A DNA stretch of 64,000 nucleotides from Gordonibacter massiliensis (ex Traore et al. 2017) (GTDB lineage: Bacteria > Actinomycetota > Coriobacteriia > Coriobacteriales > Eggerthellaceae). Shown in pieces: positions 22,369-30,066 of the stretch. The notes beneath the pieces are model-generated. The model had not been told where the DNA came from and ran no database searches. It saw nothing but the letters and a program-made list of their open reading frames with translations. The stretch spans positions 2,848,168 to 2,912,167 of the forward strand of contig LT827128.1 in NCBI GenBank assembly GCA_900170005.1. The letters run 5' to 3'. The first letter of the stretch is position 1. Every line of letters starts with the position of its first letter. The position numbers and the translations under genes are program-made.

Positions 22369-23862
22369 CTACAACACCATCATGGCCACGGTGAGCACCA
22401 CCACGCTCACTACGCCGATGACGATGATGGGCACGAGCGCCCACTTCAGCCACGTGGAATACTCCACCTTCGCCATCATGAGGCCCGGCAGGAACGCCGC
22501 CGTGGGGCTGAACAGGTTCGCCAGGCCGTTGGCAGCCACGAAGATCATCACCATGACGTCGGGCGAGAAGCCGAGCGATGCCGCCAACGATCCCATGATG
22601 GGCATGGATAGCGTGGCCAGCGCCGACGTGGACGTGATGATGAACGACAGCCCCAAGAATATGAGGTAGCACACCGGCGCGAACACGATGGCGCTCGAGC
22701 CCGCCAGCAACTGCGAGGCGTTGTCGAGGATCATGACGTCCAGATGCGTCGAGGCCATGAGGATGGAGATGGCGCGCGCCAGGCCAACCACCAGCGCCAC
22801 GCCCACCATGTCGGCGGCGCCGTCGATCCACGCGTTCACGATCTGCCGCTCGGACATGCGCGCCACCACGCCGATGACGATGGACATGATGAGGAACCAC
22901 ACGGAAGCGTCCTTGAAGTACCACTCGCCCAGCGGTGCGCCGGTTATCCACGCGCTCCACGGCAGCACGGCCCACGAGCCGTCTTCGCCCGGCACGCCGC
23001 CCAGCGTGAAGAAGTCCACGCCGAAGTTCTGCCACGGGATGAACCCGACGATCATGACCAGAAACGACAGGCCGAACAGCGCGAGCGCCACCCCTTGCGT
23101 GCGCGTCATGGCCGGCGTCGCTTCGCCCTCTCGGGCCTCCTCGCCTTTCTGGGCCTCGGTGCCGAACGCCTGCTCCATGGCATGCTGTTCCTGCAGCGAA
23201 AGGATGGTGGAACCCTTGTCGGCCTTGACTTTGCGCGCGTAGCGCATGACGAAGAACACGGCCAGTGCATAGGCCGCCGCGAGCAGCACCAGGCCGAGCA
23301 CGATGGTGGTGCCCGGATCGGCCTCGATGCCCGCCGTCTTCAGCGTGTCGATGGCCACGCCGTTGGCGAACGGGTTCACGGTGGAGCCCAAGCAGCCCAC
23401 GCCCGCGCCCAACAGTACGGTGCCCACGGCCACCATAGTGTCGAAGCCGGCTGCCACCATGGTGAGCGACAGCAACGCGTAGAAGGGCACGGCTTCCTCG
23501 CAGAACCCGTACGAGCTGCCCAGCAACGCGAAGATGGCCATGATGATGGGGATGAGCAGCAGCTCGTGGCCGTGCATCTTGCGCACCAAAGCGGTGATGC
23601 CCGCGTCAAGCGCGCCTATCTTCGTCACCATGCCCAGGCAGCCGCCCAAGATGAGCAGGAAGAACGATATCTCCGCCGCGTCGATCAGGCCCTCGACCGA
23701 CGAATCCAGAATCTGGGGCAGGCTTGCGGCGGTCACGCTCGGCGTGATGAACGAGCACACCACGGTGGCCAGGCCCACCACGATAATGATGATGAACAGG
23801 ATGCTGTAAGAAGAGAGCGGCTCGCGTTGCTTCTTCTCCTTCTTGGCTGGTGCGTCCGACAT
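22369..23862 (-). CDS. YfcC/DcuC-superfamily membrane carrier
   Basis: A 497-residue membrane protein with about twelve spans and a charged central loop (about residues 205-250). SSYGFCEEAVPFYALL and GSTVNPFANGVA in the first half, and the repeat-like STSALATLSMPIMGSLA in the second, are typical of the C4-dicarboxylate anaerobic carrier superfamily (YfcC/AbgT-like). Members carry dicarboxylates, amino acids or peptides by H+ or Na+ exchange; the substrate here is unknown. It is convergent with the acetylene-hydratase-like gene, with only 85 bases between their stops. GGGGAAGGGG precedes the ATG. Confidence 0.82.
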   Translation of the reverse strand: MSDAPAKKEKKQREPLSSYSILFIIIIVVGLATVVCSFITPSVTAASLPQILDSSVEGLIDAAEISFFLLILGGCLGMVTKIGALDAGITALVRKMHGHELLLIPIIMAIFALLGSSYGFCEEAVPFYALLSLTMVAAGFDTMVAVGTVLLGAGVGCLGSTVNPFANGVAIDTLKTAGIEADPGTTIVLGLVLLAAAYALAVFFVMRYARKVKADKGSTILSLQEQHAMEQAFGTEAQKGEEAREGEATPAMTRTQGVALALFGLSFLVMIVGFIPWQNFGVDFFTLGGVPGEDGSWAVLPWSAWITGAPLGEWYFKDASVWFLIMSIVIGVVARMSERQIVNAWIDGAADMVGVALVVGLARAISILMASTHLDVMILDNASQLLAGSSAIVFAPVCYLIFLGLSFIITSTSALATLSMPIMGSLAASLGFSPDVMVMIFVAANGLANLFSPTAAFLPGLMMAKVEYSTWLKWALVPIIVIGVVSVVVLTVAMMVL

Positions 23863-23925
23863 GGAAGACCCCTTCCCCTCGGCTGGGCATCGCAGCGCGG
23901 GGACGGCGCTCTGCGGTCTTCGAGC

Positions 23926-23931
23926 AGTATA
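23926..23931 (-). promoter_or_regulatory. -10 box of the carrier gene
   Basis: On the minus strand TATACT lies 63 bases before the carrier start. A good -35 hexamer was not found. Confidence 0.35.
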
Positions 23932-24064
23932 GAACAGGGAAGGGAAACGCTCCGGTCGGCGCCTTATCTTGAAAAGGTTATTGAATCACCGTGCGTTCGC
24001 GGTCGGTCGCGTCGCCCGGTCGGCCTGCGGCGGAATGCTCTGCACGCATCCGCGCCCTGGTCGC

Positions 24065-24685
24065 TCAGTGCCGGCGCGCGAACGCCTCCAGCACAAGCTG
24101 GGCGCGCGTGCCGATGGGCGTGGCGTTCTCGGCAAGGAAACGGGGGACGTCGCTTATGGACAGCAGGAACGGCTCGATGAACTCGGCCGGCTCGGGTTGC
24201 GCATCGGCGACGCGCTCCACCTGTGCGAACACCACGTGAACCGTCTCGTCGGTAAGGCCGGTGGACGAAAAGCCCGGCTGCGGCAGCGGGTTGATCGCCG
24301 CGCTGCCCAGGTCGGCGCGCAGGGCGAAGCCCGTCTCCTCGCGCAGCTCGCGATCGACGCAGCTGGCCAGATCCTCGCCGGGGTCGACGAGCCCTGCCGG
24401 AAACGCGATGCACCAGCTGTTCAGCGGATAGCGGAACTCGCGGATGAGCAGCAGCTGCCCGTCGGGCGTTTGCGGCACGATGCACACGGCGTCGGCCGGC
24501 GGCTTCTTGCCAGCGGCGTTGCCCTCGAGCTCGCGACGGTACGCTTCGAGCGACTTGCGCGAGGCGCTTTCGTACTCGTACGTCGAGCCGTCGGGCATGG
24601 CGTAGGTCAGCACGTACTTCTTGATCCAGCCGTCGGACTCCTGGCGAAGGTCGACGAACGTGGGGGCGGGGGTGCCGTTCGGCAT
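24065..24685 (-). CDS. Nudix hydrolase (ADP-ribose pyrophosphatase-like)
   Basis: A 206-residue Nudix protein. The Nudix box is complete: G-LVDPG-E-DLASCVD-RELREETGF at about residues 118-140. LLIREFRYPLNSWCIAFPAG just before it is typical of ADP-ribose/NADH-type pyrophosphatases. The start with AAGGAGCACCTACC upstream is preferred; the frame continues upstream without homology. It sits beside a sirtuin, which releases O-acetyl-ADP-ribose, a sensible substrate link. Confidence 0.85.
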   Translation of the reverse strand: MPNGTPAPTFVDLRQESDGWIKKYVLTYAMPDGSTYEYESASRKSLEAYRRELEGNAAGKKPPADAVCIVPQTPDGQLLLIREFRYPLNSWCIAFPAGLVDPGEDLASCVDRELREETGFALRADLGSAAINPLPQPGFSSTGLTDETVHVVFAQVERVADAQPEPAEFIEPFLLSISDVPRFLAENATPIGTRAQLVLEAFARRH

Positions 24686-24828
24686 GGTAGGTGCTCCTTG
24701 CTGCTCGTGGTTTTGGTGGGCGCATGGTTCATACGGAACATGCGCCCTTATATGGAAGCAGGCGCATGTCGAAAACCAGATGCCTCGTTCCTGTTTCGGC
24801 GTGACGAAGATCGCTCTGCCGGTCGCGG

Positions 24829-25578
24829 TCAGAAATCGAACACCTCGCCCACGTTCGCGGCAAGGCAGAGGTCGGCCTGGCGGTCGCGCGGGGTGGGCGT
24901 GCGGTTGACGATGACCAGGTGGTCGCCTTGGAAGAAGTCGATGAGCCCCGCTGCCGGGTACACGGCGAGCGACGTGCCCGCCACCACCAAAAGGGCGGCG
25001 CGCGCGATGGCGTCGACCGATGCCTGAAGCGTGCGCTCGTCCAGCGCTTCCTCGTACAGCACGACGTCGGGCTTCACGATCCCGCCGCATGCGGGGCAGC
25101 GTGGCACGCCGTCTTCGGCCCGGTCGCGTTGGGCCAGCAGCTCGTCCACCGAGTACGCTGTTTTGCACTCCATGCAGCAATTCCGCAGAACGCTGCCGTG
25201 CAGCTCGAGCACGTTAGAACTGCCGGCTTTCTGATGCAGGCCGTCGATGTTCTGCGTGACCACGGCCGACAGCGTACCGGCACGCTCGAGTTCGGCGAGC
25301 TTCCGGTGCGCCTGGTTCGGCTGCGCGTCCAGCGCGAGCATGCGGTCGCAGTAGAAGTCGAAGAATTCACGCGGATGCGCGTCGAAGAAGCTGCGGGATA
25401 TCATCTGCTCGGGCGGATGCGGGTACTTCTGCGCGTACAACCCGTCGGGGCTGCGGAAGTCGGGGATGCCGCTCTCGGTGGAAACGCCCGCGCCTCCGAA
25501 GAACACCATGCCGCCGGGAGGCGTGTCGGCTACCCACTGGCGGAACGTCTCGATATCGCGTTCGGTTTGTTCGTCCAT
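24829..25578 (-). CDS. cobB: NAD-dependent sirtuin deacylase
   Basis: A 249-residue class-U/III sirtuin. NAD-binding FFGGAGVSTESGIPDFRS lies at residues 26-43, TQNIDGLHQKAG at 108-119, the catalytic His127 in LELHGS, and the zinc cysteines Cys135/Cys138 and Cys161/Cys164 are all present. It removes acyl groups from lysines using NAD. AAAGGA precedes the ATG. It lies upstream of the Nudix gene on the same strand, with a 143-base gap, so co-transcription is possible. Confidence 0.93.
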   Translation of the reverse strand: MDEQTERDIETFRQWVADTPPGGMVFFGGAGVSTESGIPDFRSPDGLYAQKYPHPPEQMISRSFFDAHPREFFDFYCDRMLALDAQPNQAHRKLAELERAGTLSAVVTQNIDGLHQKAGSSNVLELHGSVLRNCCMECKTAYSVDELLAQRDRAEDGVPRCPACGGIVKPDVVLYEEALDERTLQASVDAIARAALLVVAGTSLAVYPAAGLIDFFQGDHLVIVNRTPTPRDRQADLCLAANVGEVFDF

Positions 25579-25647
25579 GCGCGTTCCTTTCTTGCTGCGC
25601 GGCCGTCTGCCGCCCGCGCCGGCGCTTTGCCGCTTGCCTGTCGGGGC

Positions 25648-25722
25648 TCTGCCGCAATGCCGACTGCCCGTCGCCGGTTGCCCCGCCGGTTCTGCCGCAA
25701 TGCCGGCCGCTCGTCGCCTGTG
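25648..25722. repeat. Imperfect direct repeat between sirtuin and hsp20
   Basis: Two copies of TCTGCCGCAATGCCG, each followed by a similar CGTCGCC segment, lie 43 bases apart (25648 and 25691). They sit in the non-coding gap upstream of the sirtuin start. No function is evident. Confidence 0.5.
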
Positions 25723-25743
25723 CCGGTTCCTCCCATCATAGCA

Positions 25744-25769
25744 GGAAGGCGGCCGATCGGCCGCCTTCC
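25744..25769 (-). terminator. Perfect palindrome downstream of hsp20
   Basis: A 26-base perfect palindrome with arms GGAAGGCGGCCGA and TCGGCCGCCTTCC lies 68 bases after the hsp20 stop codon. Without a T-run it is a possible terminator or mRNA stabiliser. Confidence 0.5.
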
Positions 25770-25836
25770 GGGGTGGTTCGCGTTGCGCGCCGCCGAGTTT
25801 TCGGCGCGAAGCGGGTTTTGTGTCGCCTTTGAAGCG

Positions 25837-26301
25837 CTAGCCCTCGATGGAGATGGTCTTCTTCTCTTCCAGCTTGGGCTGCTCCTGCTTTTTCGGCACG
25901 GCGATCTTCAGCACGCCGTCCTCGAACTTCGCCTTGATATCGTCGTCCTCGATGTCCTCGCCGACGTAGAACGTGCGGCTGCATTTGCCGCTGAAGCGCT
26001 CCTTGCGCACGAACGTGCCTTCGTCGTCCTTGTCCTCGGTCTCGCTCTGCGTCTGCGCGGCGATGGTGAGGTAGCCGTCCTTCAGCTCGGCCTGCACATC
26101 GTCCTTCTTGAAGCCCGGCAGGTCGATGGTCAGCTCGTAGCCGGCGTCCGTCTCCTTGATGTCGGTGCGCATCAGCGAGGGCGACATCTTCTGCATCGCC
26201 TGCATGGGCGCCGAGGCGGCGTTGAAGAACGCGTCGAACGGGTCGGTCATCAGCTCGCTCAGCAGGTTGCGATTCCTTCTCACGGGTACCATCATTGCCA
26301 T
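25837..26301 (-). CDS. Hsp20 small heat-shock protein
   Basis: A 154-residue alpha-crystallin-type chaperone that holds unfolding proteins. The N-terminus is MAMMVPVRRNRNLLSEL; the alpha-crystallin domain spans about residues 45-140 with DIKETDAGYELTIDLPGFKK and the late GVLKIAVPK. The ATG at 26301 is chosen because AGGAG lies nine bases upstream; the ATG at 26310 touches that AGGAG and is unlikely to be used. Expression should be controlled by HrcA through the CIRCE element upstream. Confidence 0.93.
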   Translation of the reverse strand: MAMMVPVRRNRNLLSELMTDPFDAFFNAASAPMQAMQKMSPSLMRTDIKETDAGYELTIDLPGFKKDDVQAELKDGYLTIAAQTQSETEDKDDEGTFVRKERFSGKCSRTFYVGEDIEDDDIKAKFEDGVLKIAVPKKQEQPKLEEKKTISIEG

Positions 26302-26405
26302 ACCAATCATCTCCTACGTGTTGTGCGGGGCTGGTTTTCCGCGTCGGGAAGAGAACCGATTGAGAAAACCTAAGCCTCTATCTATATGATTTTCTGTACG
26401 AGTAC

Positions 26406-26448
26406 GTTATAAATCGTTACGTTAGCACTGTCAAGTCGAGAGTGCTAA
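26406..26448 (-). promoter_or_regulatory. CIRCE element and sigma-70 promoter of hsp20
   Basis: TTAGCACTG (26422-26430), nine bases, GAGTGCTAA (26440-26448): the HrcA operator CIRCE with one mismatch in the left arm. On the minus strand a consensus -35 TTGACA (26429-26434), a 17-base spacer and TATAAC (26406-26411) form the promoter, with the -35 box inside the CIRCE. HrcA binding would directly block polymerase. Confidence 0.9.
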
Positions 26449-26803
26449 AAAGTCACGTATTCGTCAACTTTCACGAGGCTTGCGCGTGACTTGCAGAAGC
26501 CTCGCGAAAACTCGCAGCGCGGCTGCGCGCGCATGTTTCGAGCGACGCGCAAAGCCGCAACCTTCACTGCATGGTATCCCCGCACGAACGCGTCGCACCG
26601 ATGGGAGCCCTGCAGCTGCCAAAGCGAAAGGTCGTTGGAACGTGCCCGTTAAACGTGGCGCCGCCACAAGCGGCTCAAGGCTCGTTGCAAACTTCTCACC
26701 AGCGGAAACGGCGAAATGCCCCCACGGGGGTAATGGCCAGATCTCGACAGAGCGCGCATGATGCGAGCTCGAGGAACCATCGAAAGAAAGAATGGAGGAG
26801 GAC
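26449..26803. other. Gap upstream of the cytochrome operon
   Basis: About 355 bases between the CIRCE element and the cytochrome gene. It contains one inverted repeat, CGAGGCTT (26474-26481)/AAGCCTCG (26497-26504). A promoter for the cytochrome-flavoprotein operon must lie here, but I could not choose one. No gene is supported. Confidence 0.4.
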
Positions 26804-27457
26804 ATGGTCGACAAGGAGAACGGCGCCGACACGTCGGGTGCGAACCCGGCGGAGCCCGCGGCTTCCGAGCCGGGCATCGGCGCGGCCGGCCGCACGCCGG
26901 ACATGCCGCAGGCGAGGCGCACGAAGCGCGGCTGGATCGTGGCCGGCGTCATCGTGGCGGTGGTGCTGGTGGCCGGCATCGGGGCGTGGGTGTGGCACGA
27001 GCAGCCCAGCTTCTGCAACGCCATCTGCCACAGCCCCATGGACAAGTACGTGGAAAGCTATGGCGAGGGCGACCCGGGCAAGCTGGTCACGCAGCACGCG
27101 GCGGCGGGCGACACGTGCCTGAGCTGCCACGAAGCCGAGTTCACCACGCAGGTGTCCGAGGCCATGGCGTGGGCGTCCGACAGCTACCCCATGGACGAGG
27201 CCGGCATGCTGGCCACGGGCAAGGAGTTTGCCACCGAGGAGTTCTGCGCGCGCAGCGGCTGCCACAGCATGGACGAGGTGGTGGCCAACACGTGGGGCTT
27301 CGAGGGCAACGACGAGAAGTACAACCCGCATTCCAGCCATCAGGACTTCGCGTTGGAGTGCGGCGACTGCCACAAGGTGCACGAGAAGAGCACGCTCGTG
27401 TGCAACGAATGCCACGCGCTGACCGCGCCTGAGGGATGGGAGGCCCCGAATGAGTAA
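26804..27457 (+). CDS. Membrane-anchored multihaem cytochrome c
   Basis: A 217-residue NrfH/NapC-like quinol-side cytochrome. A single membrane helix lies at about residues 44-63. Five haem-type motifs follow: C71-x3-C75-H, C105-x2-C108-H, C148-x4-C153-H, C186-x2-C189-H and C200-x2-C203-H. Two have non-standard spacing, so the number of haems is four or five. It should pass electrons from menaquinol to the exported flavoprotein encoded next, which overlaps it by eight bases. GGAGGAG sets the start at 26804 rather than 26792. Confidence 0.88.
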   Translation: MVDKENGADTSGANPAEPAASEPGIGAAGRTPDMPQARRTKRGWIVAGVIVAVVLVAGIGAWVWHEQPSFCNAICHSPMDKYVESYGEGDPGKLVTQHAAAGDTCLSCHEAEFTTQVSEAMAWASDSYPMDEAGMLATGKEFATEEFCARSGCHSMDEVVANTWGFEGNDEKYNPHSSHQDFALECGDCHKVHEKSTLVCNECHALTAPEGWEAPNE

Positions 27458-29189
27458 CGAGCGCAGCGGACTCTCGCGCCGCAGCTTCCTCAAGGGAGCG
27501 GGCATCACTGCGCTGGGCGCCGCAGCCGCCGGCGCGCTGGCCGGATGCGGCAACGGCTACGCGGTGGAGGCCGGCGCCGCCCCCGCCAACGCACGCGTGG
27601 GGGAGACGGGCACGCCCAGCTGGTTGGGAATGCCGCCGGAGGTGGCCGAGGCCGACATCGTCGAGACGCTGGACGTGGACGTGCTGGTGGTGGGCTGCCG
27701 CACGGGCGGCCTGCCGGCCGTGATCTCCGCCGCCGAGAACGGTGCGCGCGTGCTGGGCATCGACCGCGTGTCCAAGGTGGCGAACCCGCGCGAGGACATC
27801 GGCGCCATCGATTCCGCGCTGCAGAAGGCGTCGTTCGCGGAATACCCCCAGTTCGAGATCGACAAGATGGAGGCCGTGGAAGACATCGTCCGCTACGCCA
27901 ACGGCTTCATCAACTACGATCTGGTGAAGCTGTGGGCCGACGAGTCCGGCGCCATGCTGGACTGGATCACCGGCATCGTGGAGCGCGACGGCCGCATGGT
28001 CATGAACTTCGAGGGCTCCATCGGCACGACGGGGCAGGGCGCGCGCGACAAGGCGTGGGCCACGGGCCACAGCCCCGCCAAGACCGACCTGTCGAAGGAC
28101 GACAAGAGCTTCAGCTTCGGCGTGTCGCTTATGGAGTACGCGCAGGAGAAGGGTGCTGAGTTCCGCTGGGACACCGAGCTCGTGAAGTGCGAGCAGGATG
28201 CCTCCGGACGCGTGACCGGCGTGATCGCCCGCGACGTGAAGGACCGCCACTACCTGCGCATCAACGCCGGCAAGGGCGTCATCCTGTCCACGGGCGGCTA
28301 CGGCAACAACCTGGAGATGATGGAGGCGCGCCAGCCGTGGAACCAGGCTCTGCGCATCGCGGCTCCCGGCAAGGGCGGCAACCCCACGGGAGACGGCATC
28401 AAGGCGGCGCTGTGGGCGGGCGGCCAGATGGACCCGCTCGGTGCGGCGTGCACGTTCAACCGCGCGTGCTGCAAGCCCGATCAGACGGCCGGCGACGGTA
28501 CGGTGGGCGAGTGGTTCTGGTTCGGCGAGCAGCCGTTCATGAAGGTGAATCTGAACGGCAACCGCTTCTGCAACGAGTCCGGCCCCTACGACTACATGCT
28601 GCATTCCGCCTACATGCAGCCGCATCACACGTACTGCGACATCTGGGACGCGAACTACGCCGAGCAGGTGCGCCAGATGAACGAGGTGGGCTGCTGCCGT
28701 TTGTACCCGTTCGACAACGGCGCGCCGTCGAACCGCACCATCGAGTCCATGGCGCCCGAGTTCGAGAAGCTCATCGAGGCCGGCTACATCCAGCAGGCCG
28801 ATACCATGGAAGAGCTAGCCGAGAAGCTGAACATTCCCGCCGACAACCTGGTGAAATCGTGGGAGCGCTACAACCAGTTCGCCGAGCAGGGCAAGGACGA
28901 GGACTACAACAAAGAGGCGTACCGCCTGATGAAGCTGGACACGCCGCCGTTCTACGGCGTGCGCACTGGCGCCTGGTTCCTGGCCACGCTCGACGGCGTG
29001 ATGATCGACACCGACCTGCATCCTGTGCGCGAGGACGGCTCGGCCATCGAGGGGCTGTACCTGACGGGGGACTGCTCGGGCGGTTTCTTCAGCGTGAGCT
29101 ATCCGAACCTGTTCACCGGCTTGGCGTGCGGCCGCACCATGACGTTCGGCCGCCGCGCCGGCATGCTGGCCGCCACCGGACAGGCGTAA
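27450..29189 (+). CDS. Tat-exported FAD-dependent reductase (fumarate-reductase-like flavoprotein)
   Basis: A 579-residue flavoprotein. The signal LSRRSFLKGAGITALGAA is Tat-type and ends at LAGCG, so Cys33 may be a lipid anchor. The FAD-binding start is VDVLVVGCRTGGLPAVI at about residues 76-92; the C-terminal FAD block is GLYLTGDCSGGFFSVSYPN. The family includes fumarate, urocanate and other enoate reductases that take electrons from a cytochrome partner. The C-terminal block differs from the usual fumarate-reductase GG-N-x-L form, so the substrate is probably not fumarate; it cannot be named. It overlaps the cytochrome gene. Confidence 0.85.
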   Translation: MSNERSGLSRRSFLKGAGITALGAAAAGALAGCGNGYAVEAGAAPANARVGETGTPSWLGMPPEVAEADIVETLDVDVLVVGCRTGGLPAVISAAENGARVLGIDRVSKVANPREDIGAIDSALQKASFAEYPQFEIDKMEAVEDIVRYANGFINYDLVKLWADESGAMLDWITGIVERDGRMVMNFEGSIGTTGQGARDKAWATGHSPAKTDLSKDDKSFSFGVSLMEYAQEKGAEFRWDTELVKCEQDASGRVTGVIARDVKDRHYLRINAGKGVILSTGGYGNNLEMMEARQPWNQALRIAAPGKGGNPTGDGIKAALWAGGQMDPLGAACTFNRACCKPDQTAGDGTVGEWFWFGEQPFMKVNLNGNRFCNESGPYDYMLHSAYMQPHHTYCDIWDANYAEQVRQMNEVGCCRLYPFDNGAPSNRTIESMAPEFEKLIEAGYIQQADTMEELAEKLNIPADNLVKSWERYNQFAEQGKDEDYNKEAYRLMKLDTPPFYGVRTGAWFLATLDGVMIDTDLHPVREDGSAIEGLYLTGDCSGGFFSVSYPNLFTGLACGRTMTFGRRAGMLAATGQA

Positions 29190-29310
29190 ACCTTTTTCCT
29201 GCGGCTTTCGGGCGGCGCGCTCCCCTTCGCGCCGCCCGTGCCCTCTGTCAACCCGCGCGGCGGTTCGGTCCCTTTCCCTCTTTCGTCCGAGCCTGCCGCT
29301 TCCCTCCTCG

Positions 29311-29344
29311 AACGACGCCCCGGTGCTGCAACCGGGGCGTCGTT
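29311..29344 (+). terminator. Hairpin after the cytochrome-flavoprotein operon
   Basis: AACGACGCCCCGGT (29311-29324) and ACCGGGGCGTCGTT (29331-29344) are perfect arms, about 120 bases after the stop codon. Only two T residues close the stem. From 29345 to 29480 no gene is seen. Confidence 0.6.
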
Positions 29345-29483
29345 GCGTCGATGGGCGAGGGGTCGATTGGGAGAGCGGCTGGGAAGCGTCATTAGTTTCG
29401 CCCAATTTTGCCCAGTAACCTTCCGCGCCCAGCAATTTCGCTTACGATTACTCTCGATATAAGTGGCATCGCTAAGGGGGGTT

Positions 29484-29600
29484 TGCTATAATACAGGCGG
29501 ACCGCAGGGAGGTGGTACTCCCCACGGCCCTCGAATCGCTTCGGCGGTTTGGTTTTAGTGCTGCTCCTCGTCCTTGCGGACCGGGAGCTTTTCTATTATA
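29484..29600 (+). ncRNA. Putative antisense RNA of a type I toxin-antitoxin locus
   Basis: An extended -10 promoter, TGCTATAAT (29484-29492), points into the 3' end of a small hydrophobic ORF on the other strand. The transcript would begin near 29499, form a GGGAG/CTCCC hairpin, and could end at GTCCTTGCGGAC followed by CGGGAGCTTTTC (about 29569-29595). Overlap at the 3' ends of convergent RNAs is the arrangement of known txpA/RatA-type systems. Both ends are inferred. Confidence 0.5.
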
Positions 29601-29668
29601 GCCGCAGCTAAGTGCACTGCGCTGGCGATAAGCTCGAGGATTGCTGCAATCAGAACCAAATCGGTCAT
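29555..29668 (-). CDS. Small hydrophobic peptide, candidate type I toxin
   Basis: A 37-residue ORF: MTDLVLIAAILELIASAVHL then AAAIIEKLPVRKDEEQH. It has one membrane helix over about residues 4-25 and a charged C-terminal tail, the form of membrane-acting type I toxins. GGGTGGTGG lies just before the ATG. A strong extended -10 promoter on the opposite strand faces its 3' end. I do not recognise the exact family. Confidence 0.55.
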   Translation of the reverse strand: MTDLVLIAAILELIASAVHLAAAIIEKLPVRKDEEQH

Positions 29669-29775
29669 GGTATCCACCACCCTTCCGTTTCGCCCTGCAA
29701 TAGGGGATAAGGTTGAGAAGGGGTGTGGCGCCGCGCCGCCTCCGCGCTCCGTGCATCCATCCTACAGCCGCAACC

Positions 29776-29925
29776 TTGCATGCCGACCGTAATCGAGCCG
29801 TCCCGGGATCGCCTCGAACGTGCGCCGATCTGGCGTTTCGACCGTCCCAACCTTGCACGAACCTTGCTCGTCCGCCGCGCGGATCTTGCCGTTATCTTGC
29901 ACATCCGCCGCAGAAACTTTGCATG
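29776..29925 (+). promoter_or_regulatory. Phased A[CT][CT]TTGC motifs upstream of a LuxR gene
   Basis: A-C/T-C/T-TTGC occurs six times on one strand, with TTGC at 29776, 29853, 29864, 29885, 29897 and 29919. The last five are 11, 21, 12 and 22 bases apart, close to whole helical turns. The array lies about 140-290 bases before the regulator gene. It may be a multi-site operator. Confidence 0.4.
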
Positions 29926-30052
29926 GCTGCCGCAAGTGCCGGGTCGGCCTTTTCGCATCCCGCGTGCCGCCTTTTCCGACTGTCGTTTCTTTCTCTTTCG
30001 CACCGCGCCGCCACCTGCGCGGCCGTTTGCTTTTGAGCGCCGGCGCGCATGC

Positions 30053-30066
30053 TACAATGACGGGCA
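30053..30066 (+). promoter_or_regulatory. -10 box placed for a leaderless transcript
   Basis: TACAAT (30053-30058) lies seven bases before the ATG at 30066, so transcription would start at or next to the start codon. No Shine-Dalgarno sequence precedes either ATG (30057 or 30066). Leaderless mRNAs are common in Actinobacteria. Confidence 0.45.
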
